Of a stretch of DNA of 64,000 nt, positions 34,101 to 41,802 are shown in pieces. The DNA is taken from assembly GCA_963822095.1 (NCBI GenBank), contig CAWGGS010000022.1, positions 1 to 64,000 of the forward strand, written 5' to 3'. The DNA comes from CAWGGS01 sp963822095 (lineage in GTDB: Bacteria > Desulfobacterota > Desulfobulbia > Desulfobulbales > Desulfocapsaceae). The notes under the pieces were generated by a model. It did not search any database. It worked only from the letters and a program-made list of their open reading frames with translations, and was not told the DNA's origin. A program made the position numbers and the translations under genes. Within the stretch, counting starts at the first letter, position 1, and each line of letters begins with the position of its first letter.

Positions 34101-35556
34101 CGCAGAAAAAGGGCTGGCAGACCTGTTCATCGTATTGGGGATTGAACCGACCGTTTTCGTCGAAAACAGTGGTGCAGCTTTTGAATTCGATACCCGAGAC
34201 CCGGTTATCATCTTTGTCGATGAAGAAACTCTTGGGTCCGAAGCTGTTGACAATCTTGATGTCGCCCTCCATCGCTTCCTCGATCTCATGCTCCCAGGCA
34301 GGCATCTCCTCGCGACTCTCGAGGCAGAGCAGCGTGACGTTCCGGGCGCCGTGCCGTTTAGCTGTGAGTGCCACGTCGATGGCTACGTTGCCACCGCCAA
34401 CGACGATGACATCGTTGCCTATTTCGGGCTTCTTGCCCAGAGCCGAGTCGCGCAGGAAGTCGATTCCCTGCAGGACACCTGCAATATCTTCGTGTTCGAT
34501 ACCGAGTCTTCTGCCGTTATGGAGACCGATTGCCATAAATACAGCGGCATAGCCTTCTGCTTTCAGGCTGTCCAGGGTGATGTCCTTCCCAAAAGTTACG
34601 CTGCATTTGATTTCGGCACCCATTTCCTGCACAACCTTAATTTCACCCGCCAGGATGTCTCTTGGCAGACGATACTCGGGGATGCCATAACGCATCATGC
34701 CGCCTGGTTCGGGAAGCTTTTCGAAGATCGTGACCTGATAGCCCTGCTGAAGAAGTTGATAGGCGGCGGTAACCCCTGCTGGGCCGGAACCGACAATGGC
34801 GACCTTTTCCGTCCGCTTCTCAACCTTGATCTCGGGGATGTAGTATTCGCCTTTGGCTTTTTCATAATCGGCCAGGAAGCGGTGCAATTCCCGAATGGCA
34901 AGGGATTGATCAACATCATTTCGTGTGCACTCTCCCTCACACGGGTGATGGCAGACACGGCCGCAGATGCCGGGGAAGGGGTGTTCCTGTTTGAAGAGCC
35001 CCAGGGCCTGGTCATACCGGCCGTCATTAATCAAAGCTATATAGCCCTGAATGCTGACATGGGCCGGACAGGTTGCCTTGCAGGGTGCGGTGCCGACTTT
35101 ATCGATGGCATAGGCCCCCGGCATGCCTTGTGGATAGAGCTTATAGGCGGCCTTGCGATCGCGCAGCCCTTCATCAAATTCATTTTGAGTTTCAATTGGG
35201 CAAACCTTCTCACATTCGCCGCAGCTTGTACATTTTTCCAGGCTGACATAACGGGGATGCTGCAGGAGGTTGACGGTAAAATTCCCTGCATTCCCGTCAA
35301 TGCTCTTGACTTCCGTTAAGGTGTGAAGATTGATATTCAGATGGCGGCCGGCCTCAACAAGCTTTGGAGAGATAACACACATTGCACAATCATTGGTTGG
35401 AAATGTCTTGTCGAGCTGGGCCATGACCCCGCCGATGGATGGCTTGCTTTCTACGAGGTGGACCAGATACCCCGAATTTGCCAGATCCAGGGACGCCTGG
35501 ATTCCAGCGATACCGCCACCGACCACCAGAACGGAACCTGTTATTTCATTGGTCAT
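31111..35556 (-). CDS. hdrA: HdrA fusion: HdrA - GltD-like oxidoreductase - HdrA
   Basis: A 1481-residue flavo/Fe-S protein. Residues 1-120 start an HdrA (GGGIAG FAD fold, NDCAMC, [4Fe-4S] CTSCGECEKVCP with Cys109/112/115/119). A GltD/NfnB-like FAD and NAD(P)H domain is inserted at about 140-560 (VAIVGSGPAG, GGGNVAIDVALTA). HdrA sequence resumes to about 915 (CVGSRDINQCDHSYCSSVCC). A second HdrA unit covers about 920-1481 (VCNCGINIGG, ASCSPRTHEP, GGGVAGMEVAL) and ends in two [4Fe-4S] motifs (CAVCLTCVRACPYG, CHGCGICAAECPGKA). It overlaps hdrCB as ATGA. With MvhD and MetVF it should form an NAD(P)H-dependent, possibly electron-bifurcating, reductase. The pyridine nucleotide and bifurcation are inference. 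Confidence 0.85.
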   Translation of the reverse strand: MTNEITGSVLVVGGGIAGIQASLDLANSGYLVHLVESKPSIGGVMAQLDKTFPTNDCAMCVISPKLVEAGRHLNINLHTLTEVKSIDGNAGNFTVNLLQHPRYVSLEKCTSCGECEKVCPIETQNEFDEGLRDRKAAYKLYPQGMPGAYAIDKVGTAPCKATCPAHVSIQGYIALINDGRYDQALGLFKQEHPFPGICGRVCHHPCEGECTRNDVDQSLAIRELHRFLADYEKAKGEYYIPEIKVEKRTEKVAIVGSGPAGVTAAYQLLQQGYQVTIFEKLPEPGGMMRYGIPEYRLPRDILAGEIKVVQEMGAEIKCSVTFGKDITLDSLKAEGYAAVFMAIGLHNGRRLGIEHEDIAGVLQGIDFLRDSALGKKPEIGNDVIVVGGGNVAIDVALTAKRHGARNVTLLCLESREEMPAWEHEIEEAMEGDIKIVNSFGPKSFFIDKDDNRVSGIEFKSCTTVFDENGRFNPQYDEQVCQPFFCDTVIISIGQSTNLEGIKEQGIAISRPGGLEADSVTFQTPIDWVFAGGDAFYGPKSVVDAVACGKEVAESIHRFITGQDLRAGRDKSWEFVRPETAGEVKKGRVKVNCLDPQARECNFLEVSYGYNEEEAKEEAARCLKCGVCSECYQCVDACLAKAVDHEMKPEIRTIQVGSVILAPGFKAFDPTPHENYAYANHPNVVTSLEFERLLSASGPCQGHLVRPSDQKEPDKIAWLQCVGSRDINQCDHSYCSSVCCMYAAKQTVIAKEHSAKPLDTAVFYMDMRTHGKDFDRYLTRAQEEKDVRLIRARVHTIEPGPEDQLHLRYITESGAIAEETFDMVVLSVGLSPIKNAVQLADKLGLELNSHKFAKTSDLTPVASSREGIYVCGAFQGPKDIPQSVMEASASAAAAARNLASARGTLVRTKELPPELDVTGQAPRIGVFVCNCGINIGGVADVPAIREYARSLPYVVHVEDNLFTCSQDTQDKMKAVIQETGINRVVVASCSPRTHEPLFQETIREAGLNKYLFEMANIRDQDTWIHMNDPKGATEKAKDLVRMAVAKAVYIEPLHQVSLPVKPSALVVGGGVAGMEVALGIAQQGCDAYLVERTDILGGNASKLGETWQGEAIAPYLKNLIKQMETHPKVHLFMNSEVFETTGIIGNFTTRLRSVSRSGPETVVDHGATILATGGYEYKPTEYLYGQHPSVMTHLDFDAALTADDPKIQDAGIAVFIQCVGSRTEERPSCSRVCCTHSLKSAIKLKKINPDMKVFVLYRDIRSYGFREDLYKEARQSGVLFIRFDEKKPPELAMEQDQRLILTTRDPILGRSLDMHPDLVILASAVLPNHNRELFELFKVPVNAEGFLVEAHSKLRPVDFSSEGIFMAGLAHYPKSLDESIAQSQAAVSRAMTILSKPEILVGGVVASVDASRCAVCLTCVRACPYGVPQIRHDGHAVIEPAECHGCGICAAECPGKAITLQHFTDQQIVAKTDALFYEPAPA

Positions 35557-36872
35557 TGTTGTATCCTCCTTTCTTTTGGAAGATTGACCTCTTGAAGCTC
35601 CGGTCCGAGATAGATACGTTCATTATCAGCGAGAACACCCAGCGATAAAGCAATCATGGTCCAGAGATGGACGGTGCGGTAAGAGGCCCCGTTGTGCTCT
35701 GCCAGTTCTTCAATTTGGGCATGGCAGTTATGACAGGGGGTAATAACGTAGGCAGTTTGTGTGGCCATAACCTGTTCATGTTTCAGCCGGCCATAATAAA
35801 ATCGGGCATCTTTATAGCCGTTCTGGAGAAAACCCCCACCTCCGCCGCAGCAGTAGTTATTTGATCGATTCGGTATCATATCGATGAAGTTTTCTTCGCC
35901 CACCAGGGAGTTGACGACATAGCGCAATTCCTCGGCCAGCGGATCACCGAAACTTTTCCGGATATGATTGCAGGGATCCTGGACGGTGAATTTGATTTTG
36001 AGGTCTTTATTCCAATCGGAACTCACCTTCAATCTTCCTTCACGTATCCATTGGGCATAGTATTTGACCATCGGGGCAATTTCCATGTCCGTTGGAATGC
36101 CGAATTTTTTCTGCCCCATCCAGACCGAAAAGGTGGAATGCCCGCATTCGGTGTTCAGGTAGACTTTGCATCCAAGGGAATTTGCCTTCTGAATTGTGTT
36201 CGTCGCGATCTTTTCCCAGTTTTCATCGTCGGCGAGAAACATACAGTAGTTCTCTCCAGCCCACCCTTCACTTCCATAGGTCCAATCCACACCAGCGAGA
36301 TCCAGAATCTTCCACAGTGGCGCCATTTCCTCTGGTTCTTTCACAGGCTCACGGGAATTCTGGCTCAAAAAGAAATGTGCATCCTGTTTATCGATAGGTG
36401 CCTGCAGGTTCTCCCATCCCGGTTGGGTGTCGCGCACCTCCTGCAGGACGTCCTCAACGACAAAACGGAAATCCTCCTCCGAGACCCCTGTGGCTGCGCC
36501 ACTCTTGTTGCGCAAGGCCATATCGCAAGAGCCCAGGATGCCTTTTGGCCTTTTCTCTCGCGGCCAGAGTTTTCTTCCTTCATAGATCAAGGCGGGGATA
36601 TTGATTTGCATCGGGCAGACATACACGCATCTTCCACACATGGTGCACATCCAGACCCAAGGGTGTTCCGTGATCTCTTCGTCCAAACCATAAGCGACCA
36701 TCCTGATGAATTTTCTCGGGTCCATATCTTCCAGTCCTGAGGCTGGGCACCCGGAAGCGCAGGCCCCGCAGGTCAGGCAGAGACTCAGGTTGCCGCCTCC
36801 CGGCAAGATCTCCTTAACCTTGTCCATGAATCTTGATTTCTTATCTCTTTCTAGATGGATAGCCACAGTCAT
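35553..36872 (-). CDS. HdrC-HdrB-like fused Fe-S protein
   Basis: A 439-residue protein. The N-terminal part is HdrC-like, with two [4Fe-4S] motifs (Cys32/35/38/42 and Cys76/79/82/86, each ending CP). The C-terminal part is CCG-domain (HdrB/HdrD/GlpC-like): DPCNHIRKS, NYCCGGGGGF and PCHNCH, while the first CCG copy is degenerate (TECGHSTF). It would bind a special cubane cluster like heterodisulfide reductase and transfer electrons to or from HdrA. The ATG at 36872 is preferred over the GTG at 36878, which overlaps the AGGAG. It is first in the operon, with a promoter at 37060-37087. Confidence 0.85.
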   Translation of the reverse strand: MTVAIHLERDKKSRFMDKVKEILPGGGNLSLCLTCGACASGCPASGLEDMDPRKFIRMVAYGLDEEITEHPWVWMCTMCGRCVYVCPMQINIPALIYEGRKLWPREKRPKGILGSCDMALRNKSGAATGVSEEDFRFVVEDVLQEVRDTQPGWENLQAPIDKQDAHFFLSQNSREPVKEPEEMAPLWKILDLAGVDWTYGSEGWAGENYCMFLADDENWEKIATNTIQKANSLGCKVYLNTECGHSTFSVWMGQKKFGIPTDMEIAPMVKYYAQWIREGRLKVSSDWNKDLKIKFTVQDPCNHIRKSFGDPLAEELRYVVNSLVGEENFIDMIPNRSNNYCCGGGGGFLQNGYKDARFYYGRLKHEQVMATQTAYVITPCHNCHAQIEELAEHNGASYRTVHLWTMIALSLGVLADNERIYLGPELQEVNLPKERRIQQ

Positions 36873-37059
36873 AATCACTCCTTATTACCTGAAAGTTGAT
36901 AGTAAAGTTCAATTCCCTCAGACTATTTCATACCCTTTAATGAGTTCTTGTTTGCGGTCTTCTGCTCTCTTCAGCTGATAATGCCAATACCCTCCATTGT
37001 TCTTTTTTAAATGAAAGAGCATATGCTTTGACAAAAAAACAAGTGGCGAGCGCCAATTT

Positions 37060-37087
37060 ATCATAATAGAATAATCAAATGTGTCAA
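37060..37087 (-). promoter_or_regulatory. Sigma-70-type promoter of the hdr-met operon
   Basis: Reading the minus strand: TTGACA (37087-37082), 16 bases, TATGAT (37065-37060). The leader to the hdrCB start is about 180 bases. The surrounding 37000-37290 is very A/T-rich and holds no gene. Confidence 0.6.
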
Positions 37088-37367
37088 ATAGATTATACCT
37101 ATATAATATGCTTTGACTATATATATCTTTTTGTTCTAATTAATGTGAGAAAACAAAGGGAAGGAAGGAAGAAAGCATCACTGCTGTTGAGGTACATGTA
37201 TGGTTTGTGAAAAAGGGAGATATGTTTTTTGGAGAAGGCCACAAATAATAAAAGTCTATATATAAAATCTATAAAACCAATAACAAGTCTTGACATTCCA
37301 CATAATTTCTTCTAAGTCTTTCTGAGATTAGCTGATATTCAATACGATCGTAAATTTGAACCCCTGA

Positions 37368-37461
37368 GGCTGGTTTAGGGGGCCGGTGCTCCCCGCGGAT
37401 TGCAAACCCGTTGAGGAATTTAATAAATTCCTGTTTAGTTCAACTCTAAACCCAGCCTCCA
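37368..37461 (+). tRNA. tRNA-Sec-shaped tRNA with GCA (Cys) anticodon
   Basis: The 94-base segment folds as a cloverleaf. Acceptor GGCTGGTT pairs with ACCCAGCC (one T-C mismatch). A two-base linker leads to a 6-bp D stem GGGGGC/GCTCCC with tetraloop CGGT, exactly the selenocysteine-tRNA arrangement. The anticodon arm is GCGGA-TTGCAAA-CCCGT with GCA at 37402-37404 (A-C closing mismatch). An extra arm of 8 perfect pairs (AGGAATTT/AAATTCCT) follows, then a T arm with loop TTCAACT. The 3' end is T at discriminator position 73 followed by encoded CCA; U73 and GCA are the main cysteinyl-tRNA synthetase identity elements. It is not a normal tRNA-Cys (extra arm, D arm). A TTGACA at 37290 may be its -35. 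SelC-like Cys tRNAs with 8/4 branches have been reported in delta-proteobacteria. Confidence 0.7.
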
Positions 37462-37692
37462 TTGTATAGGGCGCAAAATATTCCGGTTCCACATTTACAC
37501 TGGAATCTTGGTGTATTGAAGCAACAAGAACGTATGCATGTTTCCGAGCGATCAATTTTGGCCGATTTATCGGTTTTTACGATTTTACTTTTGTTTTCCG
37601 ATGCGTTAGAAGCAGCTATCCCCTGATTGCCATCTGTTGTCTCAACCCGAATGAAAACGAAAGAACAATTTTAGTTCATATTTTTTTGATGG

Positions 37693-37724
37693 CTGAGGTT
37701 ATGACGACCTTGTCATAACCTCAG
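37693..37724. promoter_or_regulatory. Perfect 13-bp palindrome before the rhodanese gene
   Basis: CTGAGGTTATGAC, six bases, GTCATAACCTCAG. No T run follows on either strand, so a plain terminator is unlikely. It could be an operator or RNA hairpin in the leader of the gene at 37831. Together with the tRNA-like gene and the hdr promoter it is what I can see in the 957-base gap 36873-37830. Confidence 0.5.
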
Positions 37725-37830
37725 AGGACGCAGGGAAAATACTATGGATCAATACATAATAGGCTGAGTCGTCCGCGGATAAACCTCCTACGATTCAAAA
37801 AATGATAACTACCATATTGAGGTCATATTG

Positions 37831-38571
37831 ATGAAAAAATTCTTTCTCTTTTTTGTACTTCTTGGCTGTTGGGTTTTCGCCGGTAGCGGGCAGGCCGCCG
37901 CATTTAGTCCAGCACCTGTTATAACCGCAGAGGAGCTGAAGGCTATCCTGGACACTGCTCATTATCCTTTCCTTGTTATTGATGCCAGAAATCCAGAAGA
38001 ATATCAGGAGGTCCACATCAAGGGAGCAATTAATGTCCCTGTAAATAAATTCCGAAAATTCAAACACCTCCTGCCAAAAGACAAGTCCGTTAAATTGATT
38101 TTTTACTGCAATGGAGTAAAGTGCGGAAAAAGCAAACGTGCAGCTAAAAAGGCAGCCGAAGAGGGGTATGTCAATATCTCAGTATTCGCGGCTGGCATGC
38201 CTGTCTGGGAAGAAAAAGGCTATCCGATATATGCCGGCCCGGATTATGAAAAACATATTGAAACAACAAAACTTTCACCGACCGAACTGCAAGATTTGAT
38301 GAAGAAGGACAAAACAGGTATCACTGTAGTTGATGTTCGAGATCCTCAAGAATACAAGGAAGGCCATATCCCCGGTGCGATCAACATCCCGTCAGAGGTA
38401 TTTGCTTCAAAGTCCGACATGCTGGACAAAGAAAAAAAGATCGTTGTCTATTGCAACTCCGGGGGCAGGAGCTATAACGCCTACCGAAAGCTGATGAAAC
38501 TCGGATATAAAAACATTTATCAGTCCCTCTATTATGACTGGAAACACCAGGGTCTTCCGATAGATAAATAA
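37831..38571 (+). CDS. Exported double rhodanese-domain protein
   Basis: A 246-residue protein with signal peptide (about 1-23) and two rhodanese domains (about 32-130 and 145-246). Both keep the active cysteine: FYCNGVKCGKS in the first and VYCNSGGRS in the second, the latter like the PspE/GlpE loop. Conserved DARNPEEYQEVHIKGAINVP and DVRDPQEYKEGHIPGAINIP lead each domain. It would transfer sulfane sulfur in the periplasm, plausible for a sulfur-metabolising bacterium. The ATG at 37831 follows TTGAGG. It is monocistronic, with a hairpin after the stop. Confidence 0.85.
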   Translation: MKKFFLFFVLLGCWVFAGSGQAAAFSPAPVITAEELKAILDTAHYPFLVIDARNPEEYQEVHIKGAINVPVNKFRKFKHLLPKDKSVKLIFYCNGVKCGKSKRAAKKAAEEGYVNISVFAAGMPVWEEKGYPIYAGPDYEKHIETTKLSPTELQDLMKKDKTGITVVDVRDPQEYKEGHIPGAINIPSEVFASKSDMLDKEKKIVVYCNSGGRSYNAYRKLMKLGYKNIYQSLYYDWKHQGLPIDK

Positions 38572-38587
38572 TACATTTAAAAATTAA

Positions 38588-38616
38588 GCCCCGGTGGTGG
38601 TGTATGACCCCGGGGC
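38588..38616 (+). terminator. Hairpin after the rhodanese gene
   Basis: GCCCCGG ... CCGGGGC, 16 bases after the stop. A strong GC stem but without a T run, so a terminator is likely but not proven. The following 38617-39035 holds nothing I recognise. Confidence 0.45.
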
Positions 38617-39035
38617 ACAGTCTCTTCTTCTCGTCAACCGCACTTACCCCAGCCACGTCCTCCGCCCAATTGTTCAGGGGAGGTTGCACAGAATCCTTAT
38701 TGTTGGTTAGGATCACTACAGCCCATATTGATGAGGTTTCAAGTCTCTAGGAAACCTAAATTTATCAGAAATTTCAGGCTGTCATTTTCAAAAATCATGT
38801 AATTGACTTTAGAGTCGTACAATGCGACCTCCTAGTCAGAAGTCCCTTAGTTTGCTAAAATAAATTTTGCAGATTTGAAATGGGATAACCGAGATAATTC
38901 TGGGCCTACAGGAATGATTTTCTTTCAGACAGGTCACCTCTGAGGTCACTCTCCCGAACTTCTTTGCCAACAGGGAAAAAGGAAGTATTAAAAGGTTTGT
39001 TGAATTTTATCCAGACAAAAACCTGTGTTTTAAAG

Positions 39036-39138
39036 AATCTACAGGGCACTAAAAAACCCGCAATCCTTTTTGGAAAGCGGGTTGATTGGATGTCGTGGAA
39101 CTTCTTTGAATATCAAAATGGCGGAGGGCAAGGGACTC
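39036..39138 (-). repeat. Direct repeat containing tRNA-Ser 3' end (proximal copy)
   Basis: The partner of 28511-28612. It covers the last about 20 bases of tRNA-Ser, the 35-base spacer (GATTGGATGTCGTGGAACTT) and the terminator. The segment between the two copies is 10.4 kb. Confidence 0.7.
39051..39083 (-). terminator. Rho-independent terminator of tRNA-Ser
   Basis: On the minus strand AACCCGC pairs with GCGGGTT and is followed by a run of T. It lies 36 bases after the tRNA end. Confidence 0.75.
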
Positions 39139-39204
39139 GAACCCTCAAGGGCTATTCACCCGGCAGCTTTCGAGGCTGCTGCATTACCATTATGCTAACC
39201 CTCC
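39119..39204 (-). tRNA. tRNA-Ser(CGA)
   Basis: An 86-base cloverleaf: acceptor GGAGGGT/GCCCTCC, D stem GCAT/ATGC, anticodon arm GCAGC-CTCGAAA-GCTGC with anticodon CGA, and a 16-base extra arm (CGGG/GCCC). The T arm is GAGGG-TTCGAGT-CCCTT, discriminator G, with CCA encoded. It reads UCG codons. Its 3' end faces the 10-kb segment bounded by the direct repeats. Confidence 0.92.
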
Positions 39205-39334
39205 GCATGAAATGGCCTGCCAACAATAATCCAAAACGAACAAAAACCGAAGAAAAAATATATTTCTTGTAACAAAACCTGATAGGCTTCCAGGAACGAA
39301 GGCGTTTGCCAACGGTTTAGTAAACCGCGCGTTT

Positions 39335-40288
39335 TTAGATCACCTTGGTGCCCAGTAAAATAGCTGCGACAATGGCTAAGGCCACCCGGTAGTAGCCGAA
39401 GATCTCCAGGCCGTGTCGGTTCAGATAGCCGACCATCCATTTTACCGAAAAAATCGCTGCGATAAAGGCAAAGAACAGGCCAATAGCCAAGGCATGGGCA
39501 TCGAAGGTCTGCACCATAACCTGGCCGTGTTTCAGGCCATCGTAGGCCGTTGCCGCACCCAGGGTTACCACACCAAGCAGGAAGCTGTATTCGACGGCCG
39601 CAGACAGGCTCAGTCCCACCAGGACGCCGCCGACGATGGTGACCAGGCTTCTGCTGACGCCGGGCCACATCGCAATGCATTGAGCAAAGCCGATGATCAG
39701 CGCCAGCTTCCAGGTTAGATCATCAAGCGTTCCTGCCTGGGCTTTTTTTCTGTTGGTTCCCTTTCGCTGAAAACTAACGGCCAGGATGGCGATTCCCCCC
39801 ACCAGCCAGGCCGCCACCACGGGCCAAGGGCCGAAGAGATAGGCCTTGATGATCTTATTGAATAACAGACCAATAACCGCTGCAGGAAGAAAGCCCGCAG
39901 CCACATTGATAAGCAGCCGGCGGCCGAGTGGGTCGCGTCCGGCGAGTCCCCTGAACATCTGCAAGACCCTTTGAAAGTAAAGACCCAGCACGGCAATGAT
40001 TGCACCGAGCTGGATGCAGATGGTATAGGCATCGATCGCTTCTTTTTCCCTCTCTCTTTGACTGGTTGAAAGGTGCGGATCTTCGCCGATTTTCATGATC
40101 CTTTCAGTCAGGAGCAGATGTCCTGTCGAACTGACCGGGAGGTATTCGGTGAGACCTTCGACAATGCCTAAAACCACGGCCTGACTCCAGGTCAGCTCCT
40201 TTTTTGTTTGCCGGGTGGTGCCGGTATCAGCCGCTGCTATCTGGATAAACGAAAAAAAGGCGCAGGCTACCAAAAGACAGACAATCAA
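39335..40288 (-). CDS. uppP: Undecaprenyl-diphosphate phosphatase (BacA/UppP)
   Basis: A 317-residue integral membrane enzyme that hydrolyses undecaprenyl diphosphate to recycle the lipid carrier of peptidoglycan synthesis. It has both family motifs: EGLTEYLPVSSTGHL near residue 43 and PGVSRSLVTI near 213, plus about seven hydrophobic helices. It has an extra N-terminal hydrophobic segment ending AAADTG that looks like a signal peptide, unusual for the family. No ATG lies upstream in frame, so a TTG at 40288 is taken, without a good ribosome site. The true start is uncertain. Confidence 0.88.
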   Translation of the reverse strand: MIVCLLVACAFFSFIQIAAADTGTTRQTKKELTWSQAVVLGIVEGLTEYLPVSSTGHLLLTERIMKIGEDPHLSTSQREREKEAIDAYTICIQLGAIIAVLGLYFQRVLQMFRGLAGRDPLGRRLLINVAAGFLPAAVIGLLFNKIIKAYLFGPWPVVAAWLVGGIAILAVSFQRKGTNRKKAQAGTLDDLTWKLALIIGFAQCIAMWPGVSRSLVTIVGGVLVGLSLSAAVEYSFLLGVVTLGAATAYDGLKHGQVMVQTFDAHALAIGLFFAFIAAIFSVKWMVGYLNRHGLEIFGYYRVALAIVAAILLGTKVI

Positions 40289-40416
40289 TTTTTTTATTGA
40301 AAGGCATGGGCATGATCCAAAAGAGATTAAAAGAAGAGATCCCGGGACGGGACGTGGAATGTACGAGCCCTGTTATATTTCAAAACCCCAAATTTTTCAA
40401 GATGGTAGAGATGTTT

Positions 40417-41724
40417 CTACTTTTTCCCCACTGCCCTGTCCAGGTTGGCAAGGGACACCTTATACCCATAGAGAGCGCGATAGTAATTCACCTCTGCCTG
40501 GGATAAAAAGGTCCGTGAGTCGAGGACTTCCGTTGAAGTCGTCACCTGGTTCTTATACTGCAGATCGGTTATCCTGGCGTTTTCTTCGGCCTGTTTCAGG
40601 CCTTCGTGGGCGGTGCCGATGTTGTTTGCAGCCACATTCAGGTCGAGAAAGGCACTTTTGATCTCAAGTTTGATCTGGTCTTCAACTCCTTTCATCTTTT
40701 TCTTGAGGGCCTGTTTGGCGAGTTTTTGTTTCAAAACTTCGGCCCCGGTCTTGCCCCATTGGAAAAAATCCCACTTGGCTGTTACCATCACCGCAGCATT
40801 GTGCTCATTTGAATAGGGATTGGTGTCGGCTCCCCAGTCGTTGCCGTTTTGCTCATATTCTCCGGCGATGGCTACCTGGGGGAAATACGGGCTCTTTGCC
40901 AGAGTCACGGCCTGATCGAGATTTTTCAGGCCAAGGCGGTAGCTGGCAAGAACCGGGCGATTCTTCATGGCTGCATCGGTCAAGGTCGTAATATCGTAGG
41001 TACGGGGTGTTACGGTGCCGATATCTTTGAGGGCTCTTTCGGAATTAGGATCAATGCCCAGGACGGTAAACAGTCGGGCTCTTGCTATCTTGGTATCGGC
41101 GTGGGCCTGCTCCCTTGCTTGGATTGCATTGGCAAGCGCCACCTTGGATTTCAGCAAATCGTTGCGGGGGATAATTCCATGTTTGTAGAACCCTTCGGCA
41201 TCCTTTTCGTGGGCGCTCAGTGCCGTCACCGTATCGCTTGTGACCTTTTCAATCTTTTTTGCCAGCAGAGAACCGTACCAGGCCGTTTTGACTGCCCGAT
41301 TGATATCGAGGAGGGACCGTTTTTTTTCAAGCTCCTTGATCTGCGCCTGGATCTGGGCCATTTTATAGCGACTGGTGATGGCAAAACCGGTAAAAAGCGG
41401 CTGGGTAAGAGTTACATCCCAATGGTGCACATCACGATCGCCGACCTGCATTTCACTTCCATTGATGCGCTGGAAGGGGGCGTCCTGGAGGTTGCTGAAG
41501 CTGTAATGGGCTGAGGCCTTGAATAAGAAATCGGACTGAGCGCTTCGTACTGCGGCAAGAGAGCTTTGGTACGTCATTTCCGCCTCCTGGAGCGACGGGT
41601 TGTGCTTTAACGCCGTCTGCAGGGCCTCGTCCAGGGTAAGGAGAGGCTCGGTTCCTTGTTCCTGCGCCTTGACGGTGAGGGGGAGAAGGAGAACGAAGAT
41701 CAGGGCGTATATGATTTGTGACAT
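40417..41724 (-). CDS. TolC family outer-membrane efflux protein
   Basis: A 435-residue protein with signal peptide (about 1-20, VKAQEQ) and two OEP repeats of long coiled helices. Typical segments are LTLDEALQTALKHNPSLQEAEM, LTQPLFTGF and the repeat TLAKSPYFPQVAIAGEYEQNG, DFFQWGK. It forms the outer-membrane tunnel for the ABC/HlyD exporter encoded just upstream and is last in the operon (78 bases after the second permease). Confidence 0.88.
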   Translation of the reverse strand: MSQIIYALIFVLLLPLTVKAQEQGTEPLLTLDEALQTALKHNPSLQEAEMTYQSSLAAVRSAQSDFLFKASAHYSFSNLQDAPFQRINGSEMQVGDRDVHHWDVTLTQPLFTGFAITSRYKMAQIQAQIKELEKKRSLLDINRAVKTAWYGSLLAKKIEKVTSDTVTALSAHEKDAEGFYKHGIIPRNDLLKSKVALANAIQAREQAHADTKIARARLFTVLGIDPNSERALKDIGTVTPRTYDITTLTDAAMKNRPVLASYRLGLKNLDQAVTLAKSPYFPQVAIAGEYEQNGNDWGADTNPYSNEHNAAVMVTAKWDFFQWGKTGAEVLKQKLAKQALKKKMKGVEDQIKLEIKSAFLDLNVAANNIGTAHEGLKQAEENARITDLQYKNQVTTSTEVLDSRTFLSQAEVNYYRALYGYKVSLANLDRAVGKK

Positions 41725-41802
41725 TGTAATCTCCTCGAAGAGGTCTGGTTGGGATGAGTGCAGCCTGCCATCTTACCTGGTTGGAATAATTTTACAAGCG
41801 GG

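Noticed and set aside
33046..35319. Long open frame (757 codons) on plus, opposite hdrA
   Set aside because: It is the antisense shadow of the HdrA gene: the minus frame has dense family motifs, the plus frame has none and no ribosome site.
28613..39035. Integrative element with its own integrase
   Set aside because: No integrase, excisionase or transfer gene is present between the repeats; only the repeats themselves support an island.
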